Positions 50,548-59,804 of a stretch of DNA of 64,000 nucleotides are shown piece by piece; the stretch's first letter is position 1, and every line of letters starts with the position of its first letter. Both the position numbers and the translations under genes were made by a program. The stretch lies in assembly GCF_000621485.1 (NCBI RefSeq), contig NZ_JHYF01000009.1, positions 186,001-250,000 on the forward strand, read 5' to 3'. Source of the DNA: Alkaliphilus transvaalensis ATCC 700919. GTDB lineage: Bacteria > Bacillota > Clostridia > Peptostreptococcales > Natronincolaceae. Below the pieces are notes generated by a model that worked only from the letters and a program-made list of their open reading frames with translations, was not told where the DNA came from and did not search any database.

Positions 50548-52469
50548 TAAATCCCCTCCTCTATGGTGGAGGTAATCTTTAAAGCTGCTCTTTTTTCTTC
50601 TATCACTTGGATTAATTTGGCTGCTGCTTTTTCTGGTTCCTTCTCAACGATAAAGTAGCCATCTACAATATCCTTTAGCCCAGAGGTCAAGACATCTGTT
50701 ACAAGAGGGCTTCCTTCAACAGGTGGCATCACACCTATATGTAAGGGTACCCCTAATCCCGCTACCCAAGTTCCAATGGCAATGGCCTTTTCACTCATTA
50801 CTTCTGGCGCCGATGCAACCAAAGGTAGTTGATGAAGATCGATATCAAGTTCATTCGCTAAACTTACTGCTAAATCTACACCCCTACTATTATCAACACA
50901 AGAGCCCATGTGCAGTACAGGTGGCAAGGGAGCTTCTAAGCCTGCCTCATTCCCCAATAGAGTTAGTACAGCTTTAAGACTTTCTCCTGCATAACGGTTG
51001 GTGGCTTCTGAGTTCATTAAAGCATTCTGGGCAAAAGCACCTGCTCCACATCCAGTTGCCAATATTAAAATATTGTTGGCTAAAAGTTCTTTAGCCATTG
51101 TAACAAAGTTATGATCTTGTGTAATTTTGACATTGTTGCAACCTGCAAATAAAACAACACCCCTTATATTTCCATTAACAATATTATCAATAATGGGACT
51201 TAAGGGCTTTTCCTTATTGATCTTACTTAACAGACCTACAATAGACTCTGTGCTAAATCCTGCAATAATTTTATTCTTACCTTCTGGAATTAAAACCTTT
51301 CCTGTATCTCTTCGCTTATAGGCTTCGATTGACTGCTTAACGATCTCTCTAGCATTTTCTTTTGCATGTTCATCATGAAGTTCTAAATGGGTAGCCCCCG
51401 GAATCTTAGCATCTGGCATTGTTGTAAATAGCTTTGTATGATAACAGGAGGCAATCTTAGATAAGGATGGCATGATACATTGTACATCCACCACCATTGC
51501 TTCTAAGGCTCCTGTTAAGATGGTTAGTTCTTGAGAAAGATAATTTGATGCCATAGGAATTCCTCTTCTAAGTAAAACCTCATTCCCTGTGCAACAAACC
51601 CCTACAATATTTATACCAGCAGCAGCACCAGCTTTGATGGCTTCTTCCTGCATTTCATCAACAACATCAACAATAATTTCACTTAATAAAGGATTATGCC
51701 CATGAACAGCAATATTGACTGCATCTTCTTTAATAACCCCAAGATTAGCTTCACTGATTACAGGCTCTGGTGTTCCAAATAAGACATCTGAAAGATTAGT
51801 AGAAATTTGCATACCCGTATAATCTCCTAAAGAACATCTTAAACCTGCCAACAATAGGTTTACAGGGTCTGCATCGGTCCCTAAATGGGTTCTTGACATA
51901 ATATCTGTTACAGAAGATTCGATATTATTTAAAGTTACCCCTAAATCCCTAAGCTTATCTAACCTTTTTTTAGGGATACTATTACTTAACCAAGTACAGG
52001 GCTCTTCTTCAATTCGAGAATAATCGGTTAAGCTACCATAGGCAACTTCTTCTGCAATTTGATAAAGATCTTTACCTTCAATATCAATATTCATTTTTTT
52101 AGCGATGTTCATTAATTTTTCTGCATCTTTTATTTGATAGCTTTTTGATGTCTTTTGAGCCACATGTAAAAGGGTTTTAGCAATCTCTTTACCATGTAGC
52201 GAATGGGCAGCAGTACCAGACGCCATCATTCTAACTAAATTTCTGGCTACAATTGTATCTGCATTAGCACCACAAATTCCCTCTTGAGGACCATTTCCAA
52301 ATGGGTCTATACGACATGGCCCCTTCATACAGATTCTACAGCAAATCCCTTTTTCTCCGAAACCACAGAGGGGTTTCATTTTCTCGTAACGATCCCAAAC
52401 CAGATCAATTTTTTCTTCTTGTGCTTTATTAATTAAGCATTGATTTGAAGCATTAGAGCATTTATTCAC
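50547..52469 (-). CDS. cooS: Anaerobic Ni-Fe carbon monoxide dehydrogenase, catalytic subunit
   Basis: 640 aa, the normal CooS length. It oxidises CO to CO2 (or the reverse) at a Ni-4Fe-5S C-cluster. D- and B-cluster cysteines are at 35, 43, 44, 47, 52 and 66, the canonical spacing. C-cluster ligands are present: His in VHGHNPLL, Cys in GVCCTGNEVL, Cys in VDVQCIMPS, and Cys in LFAGCNNVK, LATGCGAGAF and HMGSCVDNSR. No acetyl-CoA synthase gene is nearby, so this is a monofunctional CODH paired with the CooF-like ferredoxin for redox use. It follows the ferredoxin gene by 38 bases. Confidence 0.98.
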   Translation of the reverse strand: MNKCSNASNQCLINKAQEEKIDLVWDRYEKMKPLCGFGEKGICCRICMKGPCRIDPFGNGPQEGICGANADTIVARNLVRMMASGTAAHSLHGKEIAKTLLHVAQKTSKSYQIKDAEKLMNIAKKMNIDIEGKDLYQIAEEVAYGSLTDYSRIEEEPCTWLSNSIPKKRLDKLRDLGVTLNNIESSVTDIMSRTHLGTDADPVNLLLAGLRCSLGDYTGMQISTNLSDVLFGTPEPVISEANLGVIKEDAVNIAVHGHNPLLSEIIVDVVDEMQEEAIKAGAAAGINIVGVCCTGNEVLLRRGIPMASNYLSQELTILTGALEAMVVDVQCIMPSLSKIASCYHTKLFTTMPDAKIPGATHLELHDEHAKENAREIVKQSIEAYKRRDTGKVLIPEGKNKIIAGFSTESIVGLLSKINKEKPLSPIIDNIVNGNIRGVVLFAGCNNVKITQDHNFVTMAKELLANNILILATGCGAGAFAQNALMNSEATNRYAGESLKAVLTLLGNEAGLEAPLPPVLHMGSCVDNSRGVDLAVSLANELDIDLHQLPLVASAPEVMSEKAIAIGTWVAGLGVPLHIGVMPPVEGSPLVTDVLTSGLKDIVDGYFIVEKEPEKAAAKLIQVIEEKRAALKITSTIEEGI

Positions 52470-52507
52470 TTAGATCATCCTCTCTATTTAGAAATATCTT
52501 TTTATAT

Positions 52508-52975
52508 CTAAATTAAACGTAGGGCCTTAGTCGGACAGGCCAGGTAACAAAGAGGGGCTTCTTCATTTAATTGTCTATCTCTACATAGATCGCATTTATT
52601 TGCTACGTTTTTATTTTTCCCATCCTTTATTAAAGGGCTCATGCTTATAACTCCATAGGGACATCCCTGCTGACATATACCACACCCTGTACATTTTTCT
52701 TCATTTAATAAAACGACCCCATTCTCTATTTTAGCTATCGCTTTGGTGGGGCAAAGCTTTTCACAAAAGGCATTCTCACAATGTCTGCAGTAGGCTGGAA
52801 TGATTTCATCTAAGCCCTGAGTTACGATAATATTAGGTACGACTGTTCTCTTTTCGCTTTTATTTTGTGTTTGATAGATAGAAGCCTTTCTTGACCCACA
52901 GGCCAACTCACATCCTTTACAACCCAAACAACGAGTGGGGTCAGAGTCAAGAAACTTCATTTTCCTTTGATCCAT
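52508..52975 (-). CDS. CooF-like multi-cluster ferredoxin
   Basis: 155 aa with sixteen cysteines in four groups typical of the HycB/CooF/HydN family: CLGCKGCELAC, CRHCENAFCEKLCP, CTGCGICQQGCP and CDLCR...CYLACP. It should carry four [4Fe-4S] clusters and pass electrons from CooS to a partner such as a hydrogenase, FNOR or the membrane. First gene of the CODH operon; a -24/-12 promoter lies 51 bases upstream of ATG 52975. The name cooF fits by context. Confidence 0.93.
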   Translation of the reverse strand: MDQRKMKFLDSDPTRCLGCKGCELACGSRKASIYQTQNKSEKRTVVPNIIVTQGLDEIIPAYCRHCENAFCEKLCPTKAIAKIENGVVLLNEEKCTGCGICQQGCPYGVISMSPLIKDGKNKNVANKCDLCRDRQLNEEAPLCYLACPTKALRLI

Positions 52976-53025
52976 AGAATCCCTCCTTAAGAATTTTTAT
53001 ACGAATTTTCATAATAATGATATAT

Positions 53026-53041
53026 CGCAATATTTATGCCA
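53026..53041 (-). promoter_or_regulatory. Sigma-54 promoter of the CODH operon
   Basis: The minus strand reads TGGCATAAATATTGCG, with GG and GC ten bases apart. It lies 51 bases before the ferredoxin ATG, and a sigma-54 activator gene is directly upstream. Confidence 0.78.
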
Positions 53042-53190
53042 AGCTTAATTTCTAGGGCTGAGTCAATAAGATATTATGTCGTTGTCATTGTCTAAACCCA
53101 TTGTTACTGCCCCTTATGGAAGACTTAAATGATTTTAATTTATCAAAATAGGTTTCCTACTCACTAATTGAAAACTAGTTCAAAAAGAAA

Positions 53191-53239
53191 AAAACTGTAA
53201 AAAAGAAATTTACAATGTAAAATTCCTTTTTACAGTTTT
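53191..53239 (-). terminator. Long hairpin, terminator of the V4R activator gene
   Basis: A 24-bp stem with two mismatches pairs 53191-53214 with 53216-53239 (arms begin AAAACTGTAAAAA and end TTTTTACAGTTTT). A T-run follows on the minus strand, about 50 bases past the activator stop. Confidence 0.7.
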
Positions 53240-53270
53240 ACAGTTTATTTTTACAGTTCTGTACTGTTTA
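53229..53270. promoter_or_regulatory. TTTACAGT repeats, candidate activator sites
   Basis: TTTACAGT occurs at 53229, 53237 and 53250, and an inverted ACTGTTTA follows at 53263-53270. They lie 190-230 bases upstream of the CODH sigma-54 promoter, a normal enhancer distance. They overlap the terminator hairpin, so some of the pattern may reflect that structure. Confidence 0.45.
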
Positions 53271-53287
53271 TCCCTCAAAAATGATGT

Positions 53288-55222
53288 TTAAATTTGATAC
53301 CTTTTTAATTTGTTATAAAGGGTTTGACGGGTAATCCCTAATTTTTCTGCAGCTTGAGTTTTATTAAAATTACATTCCTTTAGAGCCCTAATAATCTTCT
53401 CCTTTTCAGATGGCATTACTTCTTGAATTGTATTTGAAGCAGGAAAAATAACCCCTGCAGTAATGGATAATTCCTTTACAATATCATTTTTAGAAATAAT
53501 CTTCCCTTCTGAATTGATGGCTAATCTTTTTATTAAATTCTCTAATTCACGAATATTACCTGGCCAATCATAATTAATCAGTTCTTTCATTCCCTCTTCG
53601 CCGACTTCTTTTAAGTCGATTCCAGCTTCTCTACAAAAATCCAATAAAATTTTATTAGTAAGACTCGGTATTTCTTCCCATCTCTCTTTTAAAGGTGGTA
53701 GCGTAATATTAATAACATTTAATCTGTAGTAAAGGTCTTTTCTAAACTCCCCCCTTTGAACCATTTTTTCTAGATCTTGATTGGTAGCTGCAATAATTCT
53801 AATATCCACTTTTCTAGTGGTAACACCACCAATGCGTTCAAATTCTTTTTCTTGTAAAAAACGTAATAATTTTGATTGTGTTTCTATTGGAATCTCTCCA
53901 ATTTCATCTAAAAAAACCGTACCCCCATCAGCCAATTCCAACTTCCCAAGTTTCCCCTTTTTATTGGCACCAGTAAAGGCACCTGCTTCATAACCAAATA
54001 ATTCTGCTTCAAAGAAGTTTTCAGGTATGGTGGTACAATCTATGCTTACAAAGGGATTATTTCTTCTAAGACTTTCCTTATGAATTACTTTAGCAAACAT
54101 ACTCTTACCTGTACCACTTTCTCCCCTTAATAGTACTGTAGTATCTGTACTGGATACTTTTTTCATATACAAGATAACTTCCTTCATTTTTTCAGACTTT
54201 ACCGATAGATCATCTATATCGTTGACACCTTTACCTTTTTCCATAATCTTGTGCTTATAATATTTCATTTCTTTCTCTAAAAAAGAGATTTTATCTAATA
54301 ACAGCTTAACAAACTCTGATTCTATCGGAATTAATTGTCGTAGTATTCCCTGTTCTTCATCAATGGCGCTTTCAAATATGATATATTCATTATTGTTAAT
54401 AGCCTCCTGCCAAATAGCAGCATTACCAGTTCTTAAGACTTCTTCATATTTACTGTTCCAACTTAAGGCTTTTGTACTTCTTTTTTCAACTTCATGGGAA
54501 TTAATATTTAAAATTTCTTGATATTGTTTATTAACTTTTATAACCACACCATTCCCATCTATTAAAGCTAAGGAGTTTGGCATATTGTCTAACATTTTTT
54601 TATTAAAGTCATTTATTTCAAGAGCTTTTTTTAGAGCTTTATTTAAACGCAGATTAATATCATAAAAATGTTTTGTCCTATTTTCTATTTTATTGTAGCT
54701 TTTAGCTAACTTTAATGAATGAAGGGTTAAATTCATCATATTATCTTCTTTTTTTAAGTTATCTATAACTGAATTAGGATTTAAACTATCTCGTCTAGGT
54801 GTTAATTCAAATTCACAATAGTCATCACCTAAAGCATTGCACTTTGATTCAACGGCATCCATATTTTGTCCACATATATTACTAATGGCACCCGCCAATA
54901 TTCCCCCTTCAAAATAACAAATAGGGTCTCCTATATATTCCATTTCGCCACAGGTGAAGCATTCGTATAACTGAATAATAATTTTGTCGTTGGAGATCAA
55001 AATAATCCTTACTTGCCCTATACCTAATTCAGCCATTTTTTCCCTTAGCATTTCATAGTCAGTGATATTTAGCCTTTTCCCGAAATTTTTAGCAGTATTA
55101 TAGTAGATTTCTTCCTCAACAATTTTAACATCCTTTTGGGAATTAAGAACCCCAATTAAAGATTTAATTCTCCCTTCAATAGGGTCAACACTTAACATTG
55201 GACTGGTTTCTCTAGCAGACAA
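53288..55222 (-). CDS. Sigma-54-dependent activator with V4R sensor, PAS and AAA+ domains
   Basis: 644 aa from TTG 55222, behind GGAGGGGGG. The N-terminal 160 residues are an XylR-type sensor with a V4R (4-vinyl-reductase-like) module (FEGGILAGAISNICGQ, SKCNALGDDYCEFEL), including Cys residues that could bind a metal or ligand. A PAS domain (about 205-270) follows, then AAA+ (about 330-560) with Walker A GESGTGKSMFAKV, GAFTGA and DGGTVFLDEIG, and a Fis HTH (AAEKLGITRQTLYNKLK). XylR/DmpR relatives bind aromatic effectors; here the CODH operon lies directly downstream behind a -24/-12 promoter, so a CO- or redox-related signal is plausible. Confidence 0.93.
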   Translation of the reverse strand: MSARETSPMLSVDPIEGRIKSLIGVLNSQKDVKIVEEEIYYNTAKNFGKRLNITDYEMLREKMAELGIGQVRIILISNDKIIIQLYECFTCGEMEYIGDPICYFEGGILAGAISNICGQNMDAVESKCNALGDDYCEFELTPRRDSLNPNSVIDNLKKEDNMMNLTLHSLKLAKSYNKIENRTKHFYDINLRLNKALKKALEINDFNKKMLDNMPNSLALIDGNGVVIKVNKQYQEILNINSHEVEKRSTKALSWNSKYEEVLRTGNAAIWQEAINNNEYIIFESAIDEEQGILRQLIPIESEFVKLLLDKISFLEKEMKYYKHKIMEKGKGVNDIDDLSVKSEKMKEVILYMKKVSSTDTTVLLRGESGTGKSMFAKVIHKESLRRNNPFVSIDCTTIPENFFEAELFGYEAGAFTGANKKGKLGKLELADGGTVFLDEIGEIPIETQSKLLRFLQEKEFERIGGVTTRKVDIRIIAATNQDLEKMVQRGEFRKDLYYRLNVINITLPPLKERWEEIPSLTNKILLDFCREAGIDLKEVGEEGMKELINYDWPGNIRELENLIKRLAINSEGKIISKNDIVKELSITAGVIFPASNTIQEVMPSEKEKIIRALKECNFNKTQAAEKLGITRQTLYNKLKRYQI

Positions 55223-55367
55223 AATATCCCCCCTCCATACATTTCAATGAAGTAAACATACAAGCCTATATATCAATTTATAATCAATCTTTTATAAAAA
55301 TCATTATTACTAATTATATTATAGCATACTTCATAAAATTTTTGGAATTGTGTAAAATTAGTCACAA

Positions 55368-55396
55368 AACACCCCTACTGTCAATTCAGTAGGGGT
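55368..55396. terminator. Terminator downstream of tatA
   Basis: AAACACCCCTACTG and CAGTAGGGGTTT form a stem with one unpaired base and a six-base loop. T-rich flank on the minus strand. Confidence 0.75.
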
Positions 55397-55413
55397 TTAT
55401 CCTATTTGTTCAC

Positions 55414-55581
55414 TTACTCATCATCCTTAAGTTCTTTAGTGATGCTGGTGGAATGGGCTTTAAATTCCTTTAGGGCTTTACCAACTGATTTCCCTATTTC
55501 AGGTAATTTAGAAGGACCAAAGACTACAAGGGCAATAATTAAAATTAAGATTAATTCGGTTGTGCCTAATCTTCCAAACAT
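55414..55581 (-). CDS. tatA: Twin-arginine translocase subunit TatA (first copy)
   Basis: 55 aa. ATG 55581 follows GAGAGGTGATTAT. The N-terminus has the TatA transmembrane helix ([20 protein letters not shown]) with the conserved FGPSKLP hinge, then an amphipathic basic helix ([14 protein letters not shown]) and a short acidic tail. It forms the protein-conducting assembly of the Tat pathway with TatC. The gene ends the fdhD-AOR gene block, 21 bases past fdhD. A second copy of the same length lies at 60725-60892. Confidence 0.95.
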   Translation of the reverse strand: MFGRLGTTELILILIIALVVFGPSKLPEIGKSVGKALKEFKAHSTSITKELKDDE

Positions 55582-55602
55582 ATAATCACCTCTCTATTGG
55601 TT

Positions 55603-56352
55603 TTATACTGCCTTCATTCTATTTACCACTCGTTGAGAGTGACTGTAGATAAAGGGTTCATTTGAAACGATTCTTCCCACAATTGTAATTCCTTGACTTT
55701 CAGCAATTTCTAACGCTAAACTAGAGGGAATACTCCTTGAAACAACAATTGGGACTTTACATGCTACTGCCTTTAAAATCATATCGGAGGAAATTCTCCC
55801 AGTAGTAATAATAGCACTATGGGTCAAGTCTACTCCATTAATTAATCCATGCCCGATAATTTTATCAACAGCATTATGTCGCCCAATATCTTCCCTTTGA
55901 TACAGGATACCATTACTGTCTACAAGTGCAGCACAATGAACGCCCCCTGTTTCCTGATACATAGCCGCATCCTTAAACATTTTAATTGCCATTTCCCGTA
56001 ACTTTAGTACCGTTATTTGTAATTTAGAATCATTAGCTTTTCTTTTTAAGAAGTCATCCGAAACTTTTGTACTTGTACCACAGGCACTACTTAAAACAAC
56101 TCCTAAGCCGTGGGTTTCAGTGGATAATAGTTCTTTTGTAGTAGCAATAATTTTACGAATTTCATTACATGCACCAATATTTTTGATTTCATCTATGGAA
56201 GTAATCAGACCTCTACTAAATAGATAACCAATTGCAAGTGGTGTAAGATCTTCAGGTGTACACATAAAGGTAATAATTTTTCTCCCATTTACGATAAGAT
56301 CAACGGGTGCCTCGTTGCAAACCTTTAAAAAGTGTCCATAGTTATCTCTCAT
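55603..56352 (-). CDS. fdhD: Sulfurtransferase FdhD
   Basis: 249 aa from ATG 56352, seven bases after GGGAGG; a longer frame reaches 56370 and overlaps the upstream gene. FTCMCTP-like start blocks (FMCTPEDLTPLAIGYLFS), the EDIGRHNAVDKIIGHG signature and the VVSRSIPSSLALEIAE C-terminus are typical. FdhD moves sulfur from IscS to the bis-MGD cofactor. The active-site region reads SSACGTSTK: the first Cys is kept but the usual second Cys of CxxC is Ser. No formate dehydrogenase is nearby; the AOR in the same block is the likely client, though AOR pyranopterins normally need no FdhD. Confidence 0.94.
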   Translation of the reverse strand: MRDNYGHFLKVCNEAPVDLIVNGRKIITFMCTPEDLTPLAIGYLFSRGLITSIDEIKNIGACNEIRKIIATTKELLSTETHGLGVVLSSACGTSTKVSDDFLKRKANDSKLQITVLKLREMAIKMFKDAAMYQETGGVHCAALVDSNGILYQREDIGRHNAVDKIIGHGLINGVDLTHSAIITTGRISSDMILKAVACKVPIVVSRSIPSSLALEIAESQGITIVGRIVSNEPFIYSHSQRVVNRMKAV

Positions 56353-56366
56353 CCTAACGCCTCCCA

Positions 56367-56915
56367 TCATGGGGTCTCATACTGATCTACTTCTATCCAT
56401 TGTACTAGGCTTTTTGCATAAACCTGAGACATAAATTGACTTGAATAAAGGTATAATGCCTTATTGGAGGCTACAACTTCTTTAATATCTTGATAGGCTT
56501 CATTTAATTTCATCTGTTCTAACACCTGACTAAGACCTTCTTTACTAAAATTAAAGGGAGCTTTGTAAAACAGTTTACCCTCAGTTGGTCGGGGGTACAC
56601 CTTGGATTCATGACGAACAGTTGAAGCTATCAACTCTAAAAGATTACCGTCTTCTATCTTCTCTAAAATTGCAGCATAATTAGGCGTAATATATTTCTCA
56701 GAATAAAAATATCTTTCTTTTTTTCCCTCTATGACTTTAATGTCGTGATTATTTCCGTCTTCTAGCATTTTTCTTATACTATCTTCTATTTCTTCTTCAC
56801 TTAAGCTTAGTGGCTCTTGTATAAAATCCTCAATAACTGTAAGCCTAGCTTTAGCTGAAATATTACGTATCACTTCTTCGATAGAAAGTCTTGTATTAAA
56901 ATTATCTTGATCCAT
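56367..56915 (-). CDS. Hypothetical protein in the AOR cluster
   Basis: 182 aa, acidic, with helical N-terminus (LSIEEVIRNISAKARLTVIE), a central linker and a C-terminal block (FSKEGLSQVLEQMKLNEAYQ, LYLYSSQFMSQVYAKSLVQW). No membrane segment, signal peptide or cysteines. It sits 75 bases past AOR, and its 3' end overlaps the longer fdhD frame. A dedicated chaperone or maturation factor for the AOR complex is a guess from position. No family recognised. Confidence 0.75.
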   Translation of the reverse strand: MDQDNFNTRLSIEEVIRNISAKARLTVIEDFIQEPLSLSEEEIEDSIRKMLEDGNNHDIKVIEGKKERYFYSEKYITPNYAAILEKIEDGNLLELIASTVRHESKVYPRPTEGKLFYKAPFNFSKEGLSQVLEQMKLNEAYQDIKEVVASNKALYLYSSQFMSQVYAKSLVQWIEVDQYETP

Positions 56916-56989
56916 TTCTTTACCTCCAAATAATCAGTAGGACAGGAAAAAGCCTATCTTACCTTCCTGCAAAAGATCTGTGGAAGACC

Positions 56990-59092
56990 CTATGGTAAAA
57001 GTTTTAGTTCTGCCAATTGGTCGGCAACATCACTTAATCCTAATCTTACAAGGGTTTCTTTAGTTGGAGCTCCAGTTTTTTCATCCCAACCCATTTCTTT
57101 ATAGAACATTGTCAAAGCTAACTCCATATCTTCTCGATCTAATTTATCCGTACCTTCAGTGAAGGGTTTTACATCTGGGTCATCATCAAATACCCAATCA
57201 GCAATTCTATCATGTTGATTTCTCATATCTATTGTACCCATTTGTTTAACAGTCATAGCCCTATGTAGGGTAAAGATTCTTTCACCAGCTAAATCTAGTT
57301 CAGCCTCTGTAAAATTAATACCAGTTGCTAAAGTTAAAAATTTAGATTCTAATGAAGTATCTCCTCGATATCCTCTTTCCTTCAATGGAGAAAGAGTCAT
57401 TGGCCACATCCAATTACAAAGGGTTAATGAATCATGTAATACGTTTCTAACAATACTCCACTTAGCAAACTTTGCTTTATATTCATTCATTGGAGTATAA
57501 TTTTTAGGAATATCTAAAGCATCAGGTGAACCCCAAACTTCACCAGCTATTTCTCTTTGTAGCTCGATAGGTAACCCACTCCCAGTAAAGTTTATATGGG
57601 TATGACATTGAGCATCACGGTTAAACATGCAAGAAATTAACGCTCCTACTTGACTAGCTGCTTCATTACTATGGTGTACCGGGAAGCCCATCTGTGGAGA
57701 CCAGATTTTATAGGCGTTATCAGTATAGAAATCTTCTCCAAAGTTCCACCTCTTAGAAACCCAAGAAGCTCCCTCACCTAAATGACTCAGTTCACCTTCT
57801 TTAAAGGCAATTCTTCTATAAAAATCTACTAAGAATTCAGGGTCTCCTGCTTCTAACTTATCCCAAGGGATGCTATCATATTCATCCTTTGGTAGTACCT
57901 TTTCAAGGATTCCTTTTTCATAAGCATACTTAAAATCTCGGCCAATTTGTCCATAATTACACCATACCCCGTAGTCATCGGCTAAGGATGCACCTAATGT
58001 TCTACCTAGAAGCGCAACTTCACCCCTACCTTCACCATCAGACCAGCCCTTAATCATAATTCCGCCTGGGCTAAAATATCCCATACATGTGTTGGCTATG
58101 TACTCAGAAAAACCATAATCTTTAAGCTTTGATACCTTTAGCTGAGAATGGCATCTAACCGGACAAGCTTGGCATCCACCCATTCTTACTGTTAGATCTT
58201 CCGCTAGAGGGCCATGATCAAAAACTCCTTTTTGAGTTCTTAGTCCAACACTATTCATGTCGTGGGGGTCACATACTCCTGTTTCTACTGGTGGATTAGC
58301 CCCTCCCCAGTAGAGTCCTTCTTTTCCTGTCCATCTACTTCCTGGGTTATGATATTCTGCCCATGGTTGAGGAGAATTTGGCACTACATGTTGATTGTTT
58401 GCTCCTATTAAAGACATCATATATTTATCTAATTCAATCCATTCACTACGGTCTCCAGCAATATTTACTGGCTTAGTTCCTCTGATCCCGATAGCCTTAA
58501 GCTTTTTGGAACCAAGAATCCCACCATGTCCACCAGCTGAATGACTTTTTCCTGTCATAATCGTTGCTAAATTTACCATATTTTCTCCAGCCTGACCAAT
58601 ACAGGCTACATGGGTATTATCCCCCATCATTTTAGTTACTTCTGCTGTTGTATCGAAGGTGCCCTTACCCCACAAACCAGAGGCGTCTTCAATGGATACA
58701 TTATCATTTTCTATTTTTAACCAAACGGGCTTATCGGAAGCACCTTCAATAATAATGGCATCCCATCCTGCATATTTCATAGCAGGTGAAAAGTGCCCTC
58801 CCATATGACTATCTGTAATTAAATGATATGGGTTTGATGGCAGTAATGAAGTAATATTTGTTCTGCCACTACAGGGCATACCTGTTCCTGTTAAAGGACC
58901 TGCACCAAAAATTACTTTGTTTTCAGCATCAAAGGGTTTTGTCCCAACGGGTACTTCGTCCCACATTATTCTATAGCCGAATCCCATTCCACCAATATAA
59001 TTTTTATATTTAGACGTTTCTTCTGCTGAAATTACCCCTGTAGTTAAGTTAACTCTAAGTATACTTCCAGCCCAACCGTAAGCTTTAGACAT
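56990..59092 (-). CDS. Aldehyde ferredoxin oxidoreductase family protein (YdhV-like)
   Basis: 700 aa, longer than hyperthermophile AOR (~605) and equal to E. coli YdhV. GWAGSILRVNLTTGVISAEE is the family start; GGHGGILGSKKLKAIGIRG contacts the tungstopterin; GAGPLTGTGMPCSGRTNI is also conserved. The proximal [4Fe-4S] ligands are Cys307, Cys310, Cys314 and Cys336 (GGCQACPVRC, ANTCMGY). It probably oxidises an aldehyde or reduces a carboxylic or aromatic acid at W or Mo. It has no signal peptide itself, but the next upstream gene encodes a Tat-exported Fe-S partner. RBS GGGGGAATTAAA. Confidence 0.94.
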   Translation of the reverse strand: MSKAYGWAGSILRVNLTTGVISAEETSKYKNYIGGMGFGYRIMWDEVPVGTKPFDAENKVIFGAGPLTGTGMPCSGRTNITSLLPSNPYHLITDSHMGGHFSPAMKYAGWDAIIIEGASDKPVWLKIENDNVSIEDASGLWGKGTFDTTAEVTKMMGDNTHVACIGQAGENMVNLATIMTGKSHSAGGHGGILGSKKLKAIGIRGTKPVNIAGDRSEWIELDKYMMSLIGANNQHVVPNSPQPWAEYHNPGSRWTGKEGLYWGGANPPVETGVCDPHDMNSVGLRTQKGVFDHGPLAEDLTVRMGGCQACPVRCHSQLKVSKLKDYGFSEYIANTCMGYFSPGGIMIKGWSDGEGRGEVALLGRTLGASLADDYGVWCNYGQIGRDFKYAYEKGILEKVLPKDEYDSIPWDKLEAGDPEFLVDFYRRIAFKEGELSHLGEGASWVSKRWNFGEDFYTDNAYKIWSPQMGFPVHHSNEAASQVGALISCMFNRDAQCHTHINFTGSGLPIELQREIAGEVWGSPDALDIPKNYTPMNEYKAKFAKWSIVRNVLHDSLTLCNWMWPMTLSPLKERGYRGDTSLESKFLTLATGINFTEAELDLAGERIFTLHRAMTVKQMGTIDMRNQHDRIADWVFDDDPDVKPFTEGTDKLDREDMELALTMFYKEMGWDEKTGAPTKETLVRLGLSDVADQLAELKLLP

Positions 59093-59129
59093 TTTAATTC
59101 CCCCAATCTTCTCTCAATAATAGATAGTT

Positions 59130-59804
59130 TTATGCAAATAGATGTTTATTCTTTTGAATGGTTGCATGTACCTCTTTCCATGGAACCAGCTTTAATGCGG
59201 CAGTAGGACACATCTTAGCACAAGAAGGATCTCCATCACATAAGAAGCATTTTTTTGCTTTTTTCTCATCTTCATCGACAGTAATCATTTTGAAAGGGCA
59301 TTGACTAGCACACATACCACAGCCTACACATTTCTCTGTATCTACAACTCTCGTCCCAGTCTTCTCTTCTGCATAAATTGCTTCCATTGGACATGCTTCT
59401 GCGCATGGCACAGGGTCTTTACATTGCTGACAAGTATCTGGAATAATTTCTAGGTTCCCATAGTTACCAGCCTTATTATGGAAGTCATTTTTAGGACCAC
59501 CAGGACCAAAGTTATAGTTTCTACCTACCTTTACCCTCGCTATGTTTGGATCTGCTTTACCATCATTGTTCATTGTACAAATCGTCTCACAACGTCTACA
59601 TCCTGAGCAGCGAGTTGAATCTGAAATAAGTAATCCTGTTGCCAATGGAAAACCAGAAACACTGGCAGTATCTTGACAACCTGTTAACAGACTCAATAAA
59701 GTTGCTGATACTGTAACTCCTGCAACTGTTTTACCACTAAACTTTAAAAATTCTCGTCGGTTGCTGGTTTTTTCCCAAAACCCCATTTTTTCCTCATGCG
59801 ACAT
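59130..59804 (-). CDS. Tat-exported Fe-S lipoprotein, AOR electron-transfer partner
   Basis: 224 aa from ATG 59804, nine bases after GGGAGG. The N-terminus is a twin-arginine signal (SNRREFLKF, Arg16-Arg17) followed by a hydrophobic stretch and a lipobox LLTGC with Cys43, so it is a predicted Tat lipoprotein. The mature part has four cysteine groups for [4Fe-4S] clusters: CSGCRRCETIC, CQQCKDPVPCAEACP, CVGCGMCASQCP and CFLCDGDPSCAKMCP. DMSO-reductase B-subunit type. It is cotranscribed with AOR (37-base gap). It resembles YdhY-like subunits, but with an exported, lipid-anchored design. Confidence 0.93.
   Translation of the reverse strand: MSHEEKMGFWEKTSNRREFLKFSGKTVAGVTVSATLLSLLTGCQDTASVSGFPLATGLLISDSTRCSGCRRCETICTMNNDGKADPNIARVKVGRNYNFGPGGPKNDFHNKAGNYGNLEIIPDTCQQCKDPVPCAEACPMEAIYAEEKTGTRVVDTEKCVGCGMCASQCPFKMITVDEDEKKAKKCFLCDGDPSCAKMCPTAALKLVPWKEVHATIQKNKHLFA

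Noticed and set aside
49592-52975. Part of a Wood-Ljungdahl (acetyl-CoA synthase) cluster
   Set aside because: Only cooS, cooC, a small protein and a CooF-like ferredoxin are present; no acsB, acsC/D or methyltransferase genes lie within the window.
56367-56370. ATGA overlap as the true fdhD start
   Set aside because: A GGGAGG site lies just downstream and seven bases before ATG 56352, so the shorter start is better supported, though the overlap start cannot be fully excluded.
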